A DNA stretch of 34,825 nt from positions 1 through 34,825 of the forward strand of contig JAPLFL010000047.1 of the NCBI GenBank assembly GCA_026390695.1, read 5' to 3'. The notes under the pieces were generated by a model, which was not told where the DNA came from, ran no database searches, and saw only the letters and a list, made by a program, of their open reading frames with translations. Positions 1 to 8,092 of the stretch are shown here, one piece after another. A program made the position numbers and the translations under genes. The DNA is from Candidatus Kapaibacterium sp. GTDB lineage: Bacteria; Bacteroidota; Ignavibacteria; Kapaibacteriales; UBA2268. Each line of letters begins with the position of its first letter. Position 1 is the stretch's first letter.

Positions 1-1
1 T

Positions 2-313
2 TCATTCACAACAAAATCGAACATCAATAAATCTGTTCGGGACAATATCCCGGAAATCGGCAGCCTGAGCGCATATCCGAATCCGTTTGCAGGTGAACTG
101 AGAATCACCTTAAATCTTAAAAAAGCAGCGAGAGTGAATATGAGTATTGTTGATATTAGCGGCAATATAGTAGAAATAATCACAAATAATGCCCTCAACA
201 TTGGCAATAATGAACTGATCTGGAAGCCAGAGCATTTATCGCAAGGCAAATACTTCTTGAATGCCGAGATAGACGGAACGCTGCTGAGTAGAGAACTGAT
301 TTATTTAAAATAA
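2..313 (+). CDS. 3' end of a T9SS-secreted protein (C-terminal sorting domain), partial
   Basis: An open frame runs in from the left edge and ends at the TAA at 311-313, leaving 103 residues. About residue 30 has AYPNPF, followed by alternating hydrophobic strands, a VDISGNIV segment and an ending SRELIYLK. This is the layout of the type A sorting domain (TIGR04183 family) that directs proteins through the type IX secretion system of Bacteroidota relatives and is normally cleaved at the outer membrane. The functional part of the protein lies outside the window, so its activity cannot be judged. A 37-nt sequence shared with 2778-2814 starts ten bases after the stop. Confidence 0.85.
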   Translation, partial: SFTTKSNINKSVRDNIPEIGSLSAYPNPFAGELRITLNLKKAARVNMSIVDISGNIVEIITNNALNIGNNELIWKPEHLSQGKYFLNAEIDGTLLSRELIYLK

Positions 314-322
314 TGCTTGTTA

Positions 323-359
323 ATGCAGAATGGAAGAAATGGGAAATCGTCGGATAAAA
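323..359 (+). repeat. Short dispersed repeat, also at 2778-2814
   Basis: The segment contains ATGCAGAATGGAAGAAATGG, then GGAA and, after a few variable bases, GATAAAA. The same string with one internal change (GCAAAATGG) occurs at 2778-2814, at the end of a heptamer tandem array. Here it follows a stop codon by ten bases, as the larger repeats of the window do. Confidence 0.55.
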
Positions 360-408
360 CTTTTTTACCATTATTCCGTATTTCTACAAATTATTTGAAT
401 GATTTAGT

Positions 409-963
409 ATGAAAAAGGCACTCCTTGTAATTGATGTACAAAACGAATATTTTTCTGGGAAATTACCAGTTTCTTATCCACAGGATAGTATTGATAATAT
501 TTTGAAAGTGATTGATTCAGCACACAAAGCTGGAATATTTACAATTTTTGTCCAACATTTTTCATCTGCAACTAATGCAAAAGCTTTTGTAAAAGAATCG
601 GATGAGTGGGAGCTTCATCCAGAAATTAAAAAAAGAAAATGTCAAGCATTAATTGAGAAAAATTATCCTGGGAGTTTTACTGGCACAAATCTTGACGAAA
701 TTCTGAAAGGCAAGGGAATAGATACAGTCGTAATTTGCGGATATATGACACAAACTTGCTGCGATACAACTTCACGGCAAGCATTTCATTTGTTCTATAA
801 TGTTGAGTTTTTGTCAGATGCTACAGGAACCCTTGACATTGATAATTATGCTGGCTCGGTAAAAGCAGAAACCTTACATAATACGATTTTAGTAATTCAG
901 GCATCTCGTTTTTCAAGAGTGTTGACTACTGAAGAGTGGATAAATGATATTGCGAAGTGCTAA
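409..963 (+). CDS. Isochorismatase-family cysteine hydrolase
   Basis: This is a 184-residue single-domain protein of the isochorismatase-like fold, which covers nicotinamidases, isochorismatases and related amide or ether hydrolases. The first strand, ALLVIDVQNEYF, gives the catalytic Asp9. Lys84 lies in IEKNYPGSF, and GYMTQTCCDT gives the nucleophile, most likely Cys117 (Cys118 is adjacent). That completes the Asp-Lys-Cys triad. The length is normal for the family and there is no signal peptide, so the enzyme is cytosolic. The metal-binding DxHxxH of true nicotinamidases is not evident, so a nicotinamidase call is not supported and the substrate is unknown. The gene is monocistronic and convergent with the decarboxylase at 1221-2630. 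Confidence 0.88.
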   Translation: MKKALLVIDVQNEYFSGKLPVSYPQDSIDNILKVIDSAHKAGIFTIFVQHFSSATNAKAFVKESDEWELHPEIKKRKCQALIEKNYPGSFTGTNLDEILKGKGIDTVVICGYMTQTCCDTTSRQAFHLFYNVEFLSDATGTLDIDNYAGSVKAETLHNTILVIQASRFSRVLTTEEWINDIAKC

Positions 964-1220
964 ATAGTAAGCTTACAGATCATATAAGGTCAATTCATCG
1001 AGTAATGGTCTCGTCTATTATTTTTCGGAAATGAAATTGTGAGTGTTATCTTTCGATTTTCATTCAACCTATATGAATCAGTTTAATAGCTTTATCAACT
1101 GTCTTAACTTGCTGTTCACATTCACTTTCACTGCAATTATTAATCCATAACTCAGGATCCTGAATTTTGAATTTTCATATTTTTAATGAACTTTAAACTT
1201 GGACTTATATAACGCAAGAT

Positions 1221-2630
1221 TTAAATTTCAATTTGCTCAAATATAAGATTTTGCAGCTTCTCAACATGCGTTAATTCAAGGTTTGTTTGTGCAAAAACTG
1301 CTCGCAATGTGTATTTACCATCCAATTTTGTATGAGTTAGAAATACTTTCCCGCTATCATTTAATTTGTTTAGCAGATTATTGTTAATATCACTAAGCTT
1401 ACTCTCATCATCAATACCGACTGGATGCAGCCGGAAGCAAATAAGATTCATGGTCACGGGGGCAAGTATTTCAATACGCGTATCCTGACTCAGCCTTGCC
1501 TTAAATATTTGTGCATATTCAATATGTTTTCTGAGGGTCTGCCTCAATCCTTCCATTCCATAAGAGCGTATCACAAACCAAAGTTTAAGCGCCCTGAAAC
1601 GTCGTCCTAATTGAATACCCCAATCTCGGTAATTATTTACAAGTTTATCGACTCCGGTTTTTAAGTATTCGGGCATTATTTCAAAAGTTCTTGTCAAACA
1701 TTCCTTGTCACTGACAAAATATGCGGAACAATCAAAATTTGTAAAAAGCCATTTATGAGGATTAAATACAAAAGAGTCAATACCATCAATTCCATCAATC
1801 AAATAACGATACTCCTCCAGGATAAAAGCAGATCCGGCATGGGCAGCATCCACATGTACCCAAATATTTTTCTGTTTGGATATTCTGTTAATTTCAGCAA
1901 TATTATCAAAAGCCAAGGAACTTGTTGTACCCAGTACCCCAATCACGGCAAGCGGAATATAACCCTTTGAAACATCAGTATCAATTTGCAAACTCAGAGC
2001 TACGGTATCCATTGAAAAATCGCTTCTAACGGGAATTTTACGAAGACAATTCGAGCCTAATCCGGCAATTTTAACAGCTTTTTCTATTGATGAATGTGCC
2101 TCAACTGAACAATAGACAGTATATTTATTATTAGAAATTCCATGAATATTGGTTTGGTAATCCGAGTGACGTTCACGAGCACTGAGAATAGCGCATAGTG
2201 TAGCCGTTGATGCAGTGTCCTGAATCACACCGGAAAAATAGTTTGGCAGTCCAATGGCATCGCGTAACCAGTTCATCACTGTTTCTTCGAGTTCAGCGGC
2301 AGCAGGAGATGTTGCCCAAACCATACATTGCAGTCCCAAGCCAGAACTTAGAAGTTCAGCTAAAATTGATGGAAAACTATTATTTGCCGGGAAATATGCA
2401 TGAAACGAAGGACTCTGCCAATGAGTTATTCCAGGAAGAATAATCTTTTCAAAATCAGCAAGAATATCATCGAAATTCTCACCCATTTCAGGTGCATTTT
2501 GCGGAAGTTGTGCTTTAATATCTCCGGGGCTTAGATTGGATTTGACAGGATAATTCTCAATTTCATCAAAATATTGGGCGAGCCTGTCAATCATTTGGTA
2601 GCCATACTTTTTAAATTCAGTATTAGTCAT
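1221..2630 (-). CDS. PLP-dependent group II decarboxylase, aromatic-L-amino-acid type
   Basis: The 469 residues match the aromatic-L-amino-acid decarboxylase layout along their length: HAYFPANNSFPSIL near 77, YCSVEAHSSIEKA with the cofactor-stacking His179, HVDAAHAGSAF with the PLP-pyridine Asp261, and NPHKWLFTNFDCSA with the Schiff-base Lys293. The flexible loop PEYLKT keeps Tyr321. In animal and plant homologues this Tyr separates true decarboxylases from aldehyde synthases, which carry Phe, so amine formation with CO2 release is expected. Tyrosine, tryptophan, phenylalanine or DOPA are plausible substrates; which one is used cannot be read from the sequence. An AGGA lies about 7 nt before the ATG. 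No transporter is adjacent. The 5' side faces the repeat-filled gap 2631-3064. Confidence 0.9.
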   Translation of the reverse strand: MTNTEFKKYGYQMIDRLAQYFDEIENYPVKSNLSPGDIKAQLPQNAPEMGENFDDILADFEKIILPGITHWQSPSFHAYFPANNSFPSILAELLSSGLGLQCMVWATSPAAAELEETVMNWLRDAIGLPNYFSGVIQDTASTATLCAILSARERHSDYQTNIHGISNNKYTVYCSVEAHSSIEKAVKIAGLGSNCLRKIPVRSDFSMDTVALSLQIDTDVSKGYIPLAVIGVLGTTSSLAFDNIAEINRISKQKNIWVHVDAAHAGSAFILEEYRYLIDGIDGIDSFVFNPHKWLFTNFDCSAYFVSDKECLTRTFEIMPEYLKTGVDKLVNNYRDWGIQLGRRFRALKLWFVIRSYGMEGLRQTLRKHIEYAQIFKARLSQDTRIEILAPVTMNLICFRLHPVGIDDESKLSDINNNLLNKLNDSGKVFLTHTKLDGKYTLRAVFAQTNLELTHVEKLQNLIFEQIEI

Positions 2631-2735
2631 AAAGAAATCCTAATAAACAATTAATTGATTAAATTATTGTTTTTGTTATTGTATTTTAAAATATCTATTC
2701 ATAATTTGCATTAATGATTTTGTGAAACATTCAAA

Positions 2736-2784
2736 ATGCAGAATGCAGAATGCAAAATGCAGAATGCAGAATGCAGAATGCAAA
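2736..2784. repeat. Heptamer tandem array, seven units
   Basis: Seven contiguous 7-bp units run without gaps: ATGCAGA, ATGCAGA, ATGCAAA, ATGCAGA, ATGCAGA, ATGCAGA, ATGCAAA. The array then runs into ATGGAAGAAATGGGAA, which also occurs alone at 323-359. It resembles short tandemly repeated heptanucleotides known from other bacteria and is a likely site of copy-number variation. It lies upstream of the decarboxylase start at 2630, so it could sit in that gene's promoter region. Confidence 0.85.
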
Positions 2785-2837
2785 ATGGAAGAAATGGGAA
2801 CACGTTAGATAAAATATCCGACGGGAGAAAAAGCGCT

Positions 2838-3060
2838 GTCATTTGTGCGCATGAGACTGTGTGAAAACTACCTTTTCTTGTCATTTGTGCGAATGCAGGA
2901 ATGCCCTGATTGGTACTGGAATGAGATTCCTGCATGCGCGGGAATCTCATTCCATTGGAATTTCCTCGTTTTCACACAGTCTCGTATGCAGGAATCCCCA
3001 AATGAAAGAAGTACATATTTTCGATTTTCTTCTTCAACTTTACAAACTTTATGAACTCAG
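2838..3060. repeat. Dispersed palindromic repeat, copy A
   Basis: This copy fills most of the gene-free stretch 2631-3064 together with the heptamer array. Outer arms at 2853-2868 and 2968-2983 are a perfect 16-bp inverted pair (GAGACTGTGTGAAAAC). Inside them, 2918-2930 and 2941-2953 form a perfect 13-bp pair (GGAATGAGATTCC) around a 10-nt loop. The right flank, 3003-3060, is AT-rich. Read on the minus strand it follows the butyrate kinase stop codon, and it is related to 34587-34650. A 22-nt stretch at 3031-3052 is identical to 32774-32795. Short open frames here on both strands come from the palindromes and are not genes. Confidence 0.85.
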
Positions 3061-3064
3061 ATAC

Positions 3065-4135
3065 TTATTCGTAAGTTTGAACTTTTAATTCGCCAGTCAG
3101 GGCATAATAGCAGCCTTCAGCGAGTGCCTGCATTTCATCTTCGCCCGGATATATTTTTATAGGTGCAATAAATCCAACCCGGTCTTGAACCCAATTGACT
3201 AACATTTCTGAATAAGCTAAACCACCGGTAATCAGTATAGCATCAACCCGGCCTGACAACACGGTTGCTGCTCCTCCGATTTCCTTAGCTATCTGATAAG
3301 CCATTGCTTCGTAAACCTGGCGGGCATAATAATCACCTTCTTCAATTCTCTTTTCTACTTCGGTGGCGTTATTTGTTCCAAGATATGCAACTAAACCGCC
3401 GTTTCCAGTGATCATCTTCTTAAATTGGAATAATTGGAACTGTCCCGAAAAAGCTAATTTGACTAATGGCCCCACTGGCAGTGTCCCTGATCTTTCGGGA
3501 GAAAAGGGTCCATCACCATCCAAGCCGTTATTTACATCTACAACGTGACCTTTGCGGTGAACTCCAACAGTAATACCACCACCAAGATGCACTACTATCA
3601 ATCTAAGGTCTTCATATTTGGAGTCAATGTCGTGGGCATAGCGTCTGGCAACGGCTTTTTGGTTAAGAGCATGGAAAATACTTGTCCTCGGCAATTGAGG
3701 ATAGCCGGAGAAGCGGGCAATATTATCCATTTCATCAACAACTACAGGATCGACGATAAAAGCCGGAATTTCGTGATTAGCTTCTTTTACAATTGCACTT
3801 GCAATAATCCCGCCGAGATTCGAGGCATGCTCACCCAAAACTCCGCGGTGCAAATCACGGATCATATTGTCGCAAACTTTATAAACACCACCCGGAATAG
3901 GCTTAACAAGGCCTCCGCGGCCAACAACTGCATCGAGAGAATCAAGTGAAATTTCAGAATTTTTCAGGAAATCAAGAATAACCTGTTTGCGAAACTCGTA
4001 TTGTTCGCTGATATAATTGAACTTTGAAAGTAGGTCGATACTATGTCGTAAATTTTGAGTTAAATCTTGATTTAAGTCATTATAAATCGCAATCTTTGTA
4101 GAAGTTGAACCCGGATTAATAACTAAAATTCGCAT
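3065..4135 (-). CDS. buk: Butyrate kinase
   Basis: This is a 356-residue acetokinase-fold enzyme that transfers phosphate between butyryl phosphate and ADP, giving butyrate and ATP. The N-terminus VINPGSTSTKIAIY is the family phosphate-binding strand. GRGGLVKPIPGGVY near 90 and VHLGGGITVGVHRKG followed by VDVNNGLDGDGPFSPERSG are the butyrate-kinase forms of the motifs, rather than the acetate-kinase ones. ILITGGLAYS near 307 is the adenosine-side motif. The length is normal. It starts 24 nt after ptb on the same strand, an operon. The partner gene supports butyrate or branched short-chain acid metabolism; isobutyrate and isovalerate kinases of the same family are possible alternatives. A dispersed repeat begins directly after its stop. 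Confidence 0.95.
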   Translation of the reverse strand: MRILVINPGSTSTKIAIYNDLNQDLTQNLRHSIDLLSKFNYISEQYEFRKQVILDFLKNSEISLDSLDAVVGRGGLVKPIPGGVYKVCDNMIRDLHRGVLGEHASNLGGIIASAIVKEANHEIPAFIVDPVVVDEMDNIARFSGYPQLPRTSIFHALNQKAVARRYAHDIDSKYEDLRLIVVHLGGGITVGVHRKGHVVDVNNGLDGDGPFSPERSGTLPVGPLVKLAFSGQFQLFQFKKMITGNGGLVAYLGTNNATEVEKRIEEGDYYARQVYEAMAYQIAKEIGGAATVLSGRVDAILITGGLAYSEMLVNWVQDRVGFIAPIKIYPGEDEMQALAEGCYYALTGELKVQTYE

Positions 4136-4159
4136 TTTGATCTAATTTATATTTTAAAA

Positions 4160-5056
4160 TTAAAAAGCACTTGCAAGTGCAATAGACATTAATTTGCTAC
4201 GGTCAGAATCGGAACGCGATGTCAGAACAATCGGAGCAGGTGAACCTAATATCACTGCGGCAACAACAGCACCGCCGAAATATGTCAGGGCTTTATAGAT
4301 TACGTTACCGACTTCAATATTTGGAGCTAAAATCAGATCCGTATCTCCTGCAACATCGCTGTCAATCCCTTTATGCTTTGCTGCTTCTTTCGAGACAGCA
4401 TTATCGAATCCGAGAGGTCCGTCAATAATGCAGCCTTTAATTTGTTTACGCCGATTCATCATGGTTAGGATTGCGGCATGAACAGTTGCTTCCATCTTTG
4501 TATTGATAGTTTCGACAGCGGCAATAGCAGCAATCTTAGGTTTGCTCACACCAATTCTGTGGAAGAAATCAACAGAATTCTTAATAATGTTTATTTTATC
4601 TTCGAGAGTTGGAGCAATATTCTGTGCAGCATCCGTCAGAGCAATAAGTTTATGGTAATACTTTGTTTCAAAAAAAGCAATATGGCTCAGAATGCCGGTC
4701 TTAGGCAATCCCTTTTCTTTATCAAGTAAAGCACGAAGAAAGTCTGCCGTATTAATCAGACCTTTCATAAGAATCTGGGCTTCATCATCTCGAACAAGAC
4801 TTACTGCAGTAGCAGCGGATTTACGTTCATCGGACTGGCTGATGATTTTTATTTTGCTCAAATCAAATTTGATAGAATCGGCAATGAAGCGGATTTTGTC
4901 GCTATCACCAACAAGAATAGGCTCAATTATGCCAAAAGAATAAGCTTCTTTGATTGATTGCAGCACTGGCTCGTCTTCAGCACATACGACTGCAATTTTC
5001 TTTATCGGTTTTATTTTTGCTTTGTGAATGAAAGCATCTAAAGTTTTTATAGCCAT
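4160..5056 (-). CDS. ptb: Phosphate butyryltransferase
   Basis: The 298-residue enzyme exchanges CoA for phosphate on butyryl-CoA, making the butyryl phosphate used by the next gene. The sequence is the phosphate acetyl/butyryltransferase fold. It has an N-terminal strand IAVVCAEDEPVLQSI, the middle segment QILMKGLINTADFLRALLD, and the late motif DSDVAGDTDLILAPNIEVGN, followed by a hydrophobic GGAVVAAVILGSPAPIVLTS. The length fits Ptb (about 300), and the downstream buk settles the call over phosphate acetyltransferase. It is first in a two-gene operon. A TAnnTTTG match at 5097-5104 on this strand, 40 nt before the ATG, is a candidate promoter. There is no SD sequence. Confidence 0.94.
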   Translation of the reverse strand: MAIKTLDAFIHKAKIKPIKKIAVVCAEDEPVLQSIKEAYSFGIIEPILVGDSDKIRFIADSIKFDLSKIKIISQSDERKSAATAVSLVRDDEAQILMKGLINTADFLRALLDKEKGLPKTGILSHIAFFETKYYHKLIALTDAAQNIAPTLEDKINIIKNSVDFFHRIGVSKPKIAAIAAVETINTKMEATVHAAILTMMNRRKQIKGCIIDGPLGFDNAVSKEAAKHKGIDSDVAGDTDLILAPNIEVGNVIYKALTYFGGAVVAAVILGSPAPIVLTSRSDSDRSKLMSIALASAF

Positions 5057-5096
5057 AATTTTATATATTAGTCATCAAAAAAGCAATTAAAAAATA

Positions 5097-5104
5097 CAAA
5101 TTTA
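5097..5104 (-). promoter_or_regulatory. Candidate -7 promoter box for ptb-buk
   Basis: Read on the minus strand this is TAAATTTG, an exact match to the Bacteroidota -7 consensus TAnnTTTG, 40 nt upstream of the ptb start codon. I see no clear TTTG -33 element at the usual distance. In such AT-rich DNA single matches occur by chance, so this rests on its position and on similar matches before other genes here. Confidence 0.45.
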
Positions 5105-5247
5105 AGCAAAAAAAGTGAATTTATATTCACTCAGATAAAAATATTTCATTTCATTTCATTAATATCAGACTAATATTTTTATTTTGTAACTTGCTGAAAA
5201 TATCGTAATTTTCATTTTAACTAATTGAAAATATTTTTAAATATCAA

Positions 5248-7695
5248 ATGGACTCAATAAATAAAACAAAAGAAGAGCTTTTACTTGAATTGGAGGAGTT
5301 GAAGCGCGATTTAAATGAATTAGAAGTCCGAAACAGTATTTTGGAATCCGAAAAGCATGTAAATATTATTTCAGAGTCTGTTCAAAATGAAATGGAGTTA
5401 CGCCGAGCTGAGGAATTTGCAAAGTTCGGATATTGGAATTTATATATTGATGAGAAAATAATAAGAGCATCTGATGGTGCAAAAAATATATATGGTTTGG
5501 AAAAAAACGAAAATTCACTTGAAATGATTCAAGGATTAGCTTTACCCGAATATAGACCGATGTTAGATAAAGCACTAAAAGATCTATTAGAAAATAATAT
5601 TCCTTATGAAGTCGAATTTAAAATACGAAGACAATCAGATGGCAGAATTGTTGACATATATTCTAAGAAAGAATATGATCCGATTCAAAAAATTGCTTTT
5701 GGTGTAATTCAGGATATTACTGAAAAGAAAAAGTCGGATGAAGAAATTCTAAAATTCAAAAGAGCTGTTGAAACATCAGGGGATGCAATTTTTCTTGCTG
5801 ATATTACCGGAATTATTACATATATCAATCCTGAGTTCACAAATTTATACGGATATTCGTCAGAAGAAATAATTGGAAAAACTACACCAAGGATCCTTAA
5901 AAGTGGATTAATTGACCAAGAAACTTATAAAAATTTCTGGATAACAATACTTAATAAACAAGTTGTCAAAGGTGAATTAGTAAATAAAACTAAAGATGGA
6001 TCATTTATTACTATTGAAAGCTCTGCTAATCCCATATTAGATGATAATAGTGATATAATCGGTTTTTTATCTGTTCAAAGAGATATAAGCGAGAGAAAAA
6101 AGCTTGAACAGCTTAATCTTTTACACCGTGAACAACTACAAACTATCATAGATAAATTACCTAATTACATTTTCGTAAAAGATATTGACGGATTTTTCCT
6201 CATGGCAAATAAAGCCTTTGCAGAACTATTTTATTTAAGCCCAAGCGAAATACTTAATAAAACAGATGTAGAACTTAATTTAAATCAAGAGCATATTGAA
6301 GATTATAGAATTGAAGATTTAGAGGTGATTAATTCAAACAAACCGAAAATCATTAATGAGGAAATTTTTACTTTAGATACACATGAAAAAATTTACATTC
6401 AAACAATTAAATTACCGTACAAATATCCGGGTTGGGATAAACCCTGCATTCTTGGAATATCCACAGATATGACCGAAATTAGAAGAGTTGAGGATGAACT
6501 TATTTCTGCCAGAAATGAGTGGGAACTTACTTTTAATACAATTACCGATATGATAACTGTTCACGATAACGAATTTAATATTATAAGATCAAACCAGGCT
6601 GCGCAGAAAATATTAAAACTTCCAATTGACTCACTGGCTAAAGTAAAATGCTTCCATTATTTTCATGGCACCGACGTTCCACATCAGGATTGTGCATCCT
6701 GCAAATCTTATGAAAGCGGTGATGCTTGTACTATTGAATTATATGAAAAATATCTGGATATGTATATTGAAATAAGGGCAATTCCAAGATATGATAAATT
6801 TGGCAATATTTCTGGGATAATTCATGTTGTCCGAGATATATCGGATCGAAAAAAAGCAGAAGACGAAAAGGAAGAATTACTTGAACAACTTAGAATATCA
6901 AATGAGATTATTGAAAGTGAGTTGTTTGAAAAAAATTCACTTATTGATGAGCTAACCAAGACCAAAGAAAGTCTTGAAATAATTAATTCCCAGAAGGATA
7001 AGTTCTTTTCAATTATCGCACATGATATAAAAGGTCCATTCTCAGGATTTTTAGGTTTATCCAGAATTATTGCCGAAGAGTATCAGGATCTTACAATGAA
7101 GGAACTTCAGGAATTTGGTAAGAGTTTGCAGGAATCTGCCAATAATTTGTACAAGCTACTTGATAACTTACTTGAATGGTCACGTATGCAGCGGGGAGTT
7201 ACCGAATTCAATCCTGAAACATGTAATTTAAAGTATCTCTTGGAACAAAATTTAGGAATCGTCAACGAATTTGCTAAACAAAAAAATATTGAACTTACTT
7301 GTTATATAAATGAAGATGAAATAGTTACGGCTGATGTTCGAATGCTGAACACTGTAATTAGGAATCTGATTTCAAATGCTATCAAATTTACACCGAGAGG
7401 AGGAAAAATTGAAATCGGTTTGTTAAAAACTGAAAATTCTCTAAATCAACTGAAGTCAATTTATATTAAGGATAGTGGAATTGGAATGAGTGATGATATA
7501 ATAGGTAAATTATTTAAACTTGACCAGAAAGTATCCCGACCGGGCACGGAGAACGAACCAAGTACGGGTTTAGGATTATTACTGTGTAAAGAATTTATTG
7601 AAAGACATGGAGGAAAAATTTGGGTAGAAAGCGAAATTGGCAAAGGAAGTACATTTATTTTTTCGTTACCAAATATAGATGAAGAGAGAAATTAA
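5248..7695 (+). CDS. Soluble multi-PAS sensor histidine kinase
   Basis: The 815-residue protein has no signal peptide or membrane segment and should be cytosolic. An N-terminal coiled coil (about 4-40) is followed by four PAS domains at roughly 55-155, 170-285, 290-410 and 420-540. Three of them end in typical PAC tails such as DITEKKK, DISERKK and DISDRKK. A second coiled coil (540-583) leads to the HisKA domain with the phospho-acceptor His592 in FSIIAHDIKGPF. The ATPase domain has the N-box LISNAIKF (Asn710), DSGIGMSD and STGLGLLLCKEF. PAS4 carries an unusual Cys/His cluster (Cys468, His470, His473, His479, Cys482, Cys485, Cys494) that could bind a metal or sense redox state. No receiver domain or regulator gene is adjacent. 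Repeat copy B starts 24 nt after the stop. Confidence 0.93.
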   Translation: MDSINKTKEELLLELEELKRDLNELEVRNSILESEKHVNIISESVQNEMELRRAEEFAKFGYWNLYIDEKIIRASDGAKNIYGLEKNENSLEMIQGLALPEYRPMLDKALKDLLENNIPYEVEFKIRRQSDGRIVDIYSKKEYDPIQKIAFGVIQDITEKKKSDEEILKFKRAVETSGDAIFLADITGIITYINPEFTNLYGYSSEEIIGKTTPRILKSGLIDQETYKNFWITILNKQVVKGELVNKTKDGSFITIESSANPILDDNSDIIGFLSVQRDISERKKLEQLNLLHREQLQTIIDKLPNYIFVKDIDGFFLMANKAFAELFYLSPSEILNKTDVELNLNQEHIEDYRIEDLEVINSNKPKIINEEIFTLDTHEKIYIQTIKLPYKYPGWDKPCILGISTDMTEIRRVEDELISARNEWELTFNTITDMITVHDNEFNIIRSNQAAQKILKLPIDSLAKVKCFHYFHGTDVPHQDCASCKSYESGDACTIELYEKYLDMYIEIRAIPRYDKFGNISGIIHVVRDISDRKKAEDEKEELLEQLRISNEIIESELFEKNSLIDELTKTKESLEIINSQKDKFFSIIAHDIKGPFSGFLGLSRIIAEEYQDLTMKELQEFGKSLQESANNLYKLLDNLLEWSRMQRGVTEFNPETCNLKYLLEQNLGIVNEFAKQKNIELTCYINEDEIVTADVRMLNTVIRNLISNAIKFTPRGGKIEIGLLKTENSLNQLKSIYIKDSGIGMSDDIIGKLFKLDQKVSRPGTENEPSTGLGLLLCKEFIERHGGKIWVESEIGKGSTFIFSLPNIDEERN

Positions 7696-7718
7696 AATTA
7701 TTTGGGGATAAATTAGAT

Positions 7719-7977
7719 TAATATCATTTCCTTAATGAATTAGGAATTATTGTCATTCCCGCGCATGAGGCCGTCTCAAAAGCCTCATTTCTGTCATTTG
7801 TGCGAATGCAGGAATCCCCAATTGCGCCATGGAAGGGGATTCCTGCATTCGCACAAATGACAGATACGTTAATATTTCGTGTGTTCACACAGGCTCGCAT
7901 GCAGGCATCCCCTACCAGACACACTTTAGGAGATTCCTGCATACGCACAAATGACAGCCTTCAAGTAGGAAACGATA
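7719..7977. repeat. Dispersed palindromic repeat, copy B
   Basis: It occupies most of the gene-free stretch 7696-8092. Its first 36 nt (7719-7754) are the exact reverse complement of 25470-25505. At its centre 7791-7819 and 7835-7863 form a perfect 29-bp inverted repeat with a 15-nt loop. Its right part, 7907-7937, is identical over 31 nt to 11729-11759 in copy C, and both copies end with CTTCAAGTAGGAAACGA. Open frames inside it encode reading-frame translations of the palindrome only. The remaining bases to 8092 are AT-rich and hold the promoter candidate for the next gene. Confidence 0.9.
7791..7863. repeat. Perfect 29-bp inverted repeat (hairpin)
   Basis: The left arm 7791-7819 begins CTGTCATTTGTGCG and ends AGGAATCCCC. 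The right arm 7835-7863 begins GGGGATTCCT and ends CGCACAAATGACAG. All 29 positions pair around a 15-nt loop. As RNA this would be a very stable stem downstream of the PAS kinase gene. Confidence 0.95.
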
Positions 7978-8038
7978 TAATAACTATTATTTGTGAAACT
8001 TTTTTGATTTTGTATTGTTTTTATTGTTTAATCAAGAA

Positions 8039-8046
8039 TAATTTTG
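8039..8046 (+). promoter_or_regulatory. Candidate -7 promoter box for the SBBP surface protein
   Basis: TAATTTTG matches TAnnTTTG exactly, 46 nt before the ATG at 8093. An ATTG at 8014-8017, 21 nt upstream, could serve as the -33 element. It lies outside the repeat, so the repeat ends before the likely transcription start. Confidence 0.45.
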
Positions 8047-8092
8047 AAAAAGTTATAACTTGAATTATTGATAAATTATTAATTTAATTAAA

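Noticed and set aside
1152-1163. 12-bp perfect palindrome TCAGGATCCTGA
   Set aside because: Isolated, without extension or a related site nearby; could be chance.
1195-1209. 15-nt identity with 13028-13042 (AAACTTGGACTTATA)
   Set aside because: One such match is expected by chance in a window of this size and composition, and the flanks do not match.
2736-2784. Possible CRISPR-like array
   Set aside because: The units are contiguous heptamers with no spacers and no cas genes nearby.
2711-3088. Overlapping open frames on both strands encoding MQES/GIPAFAQMT-like peptides
   Set aside because: They are translations of the palindromic repeat and the heptamer array; similar peptides appear wherever the repeat occurs.
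3363-4729. Plus-strand open frames inside ptb and buk
   Set aside because: They are antisense shadows of two well-conserved genes and match no family.
7724-8063. Open frames on both strands in copy B
   Set aside because: They mirror each other across the 29-bp inverted repeat and lack any domain or coding signal.
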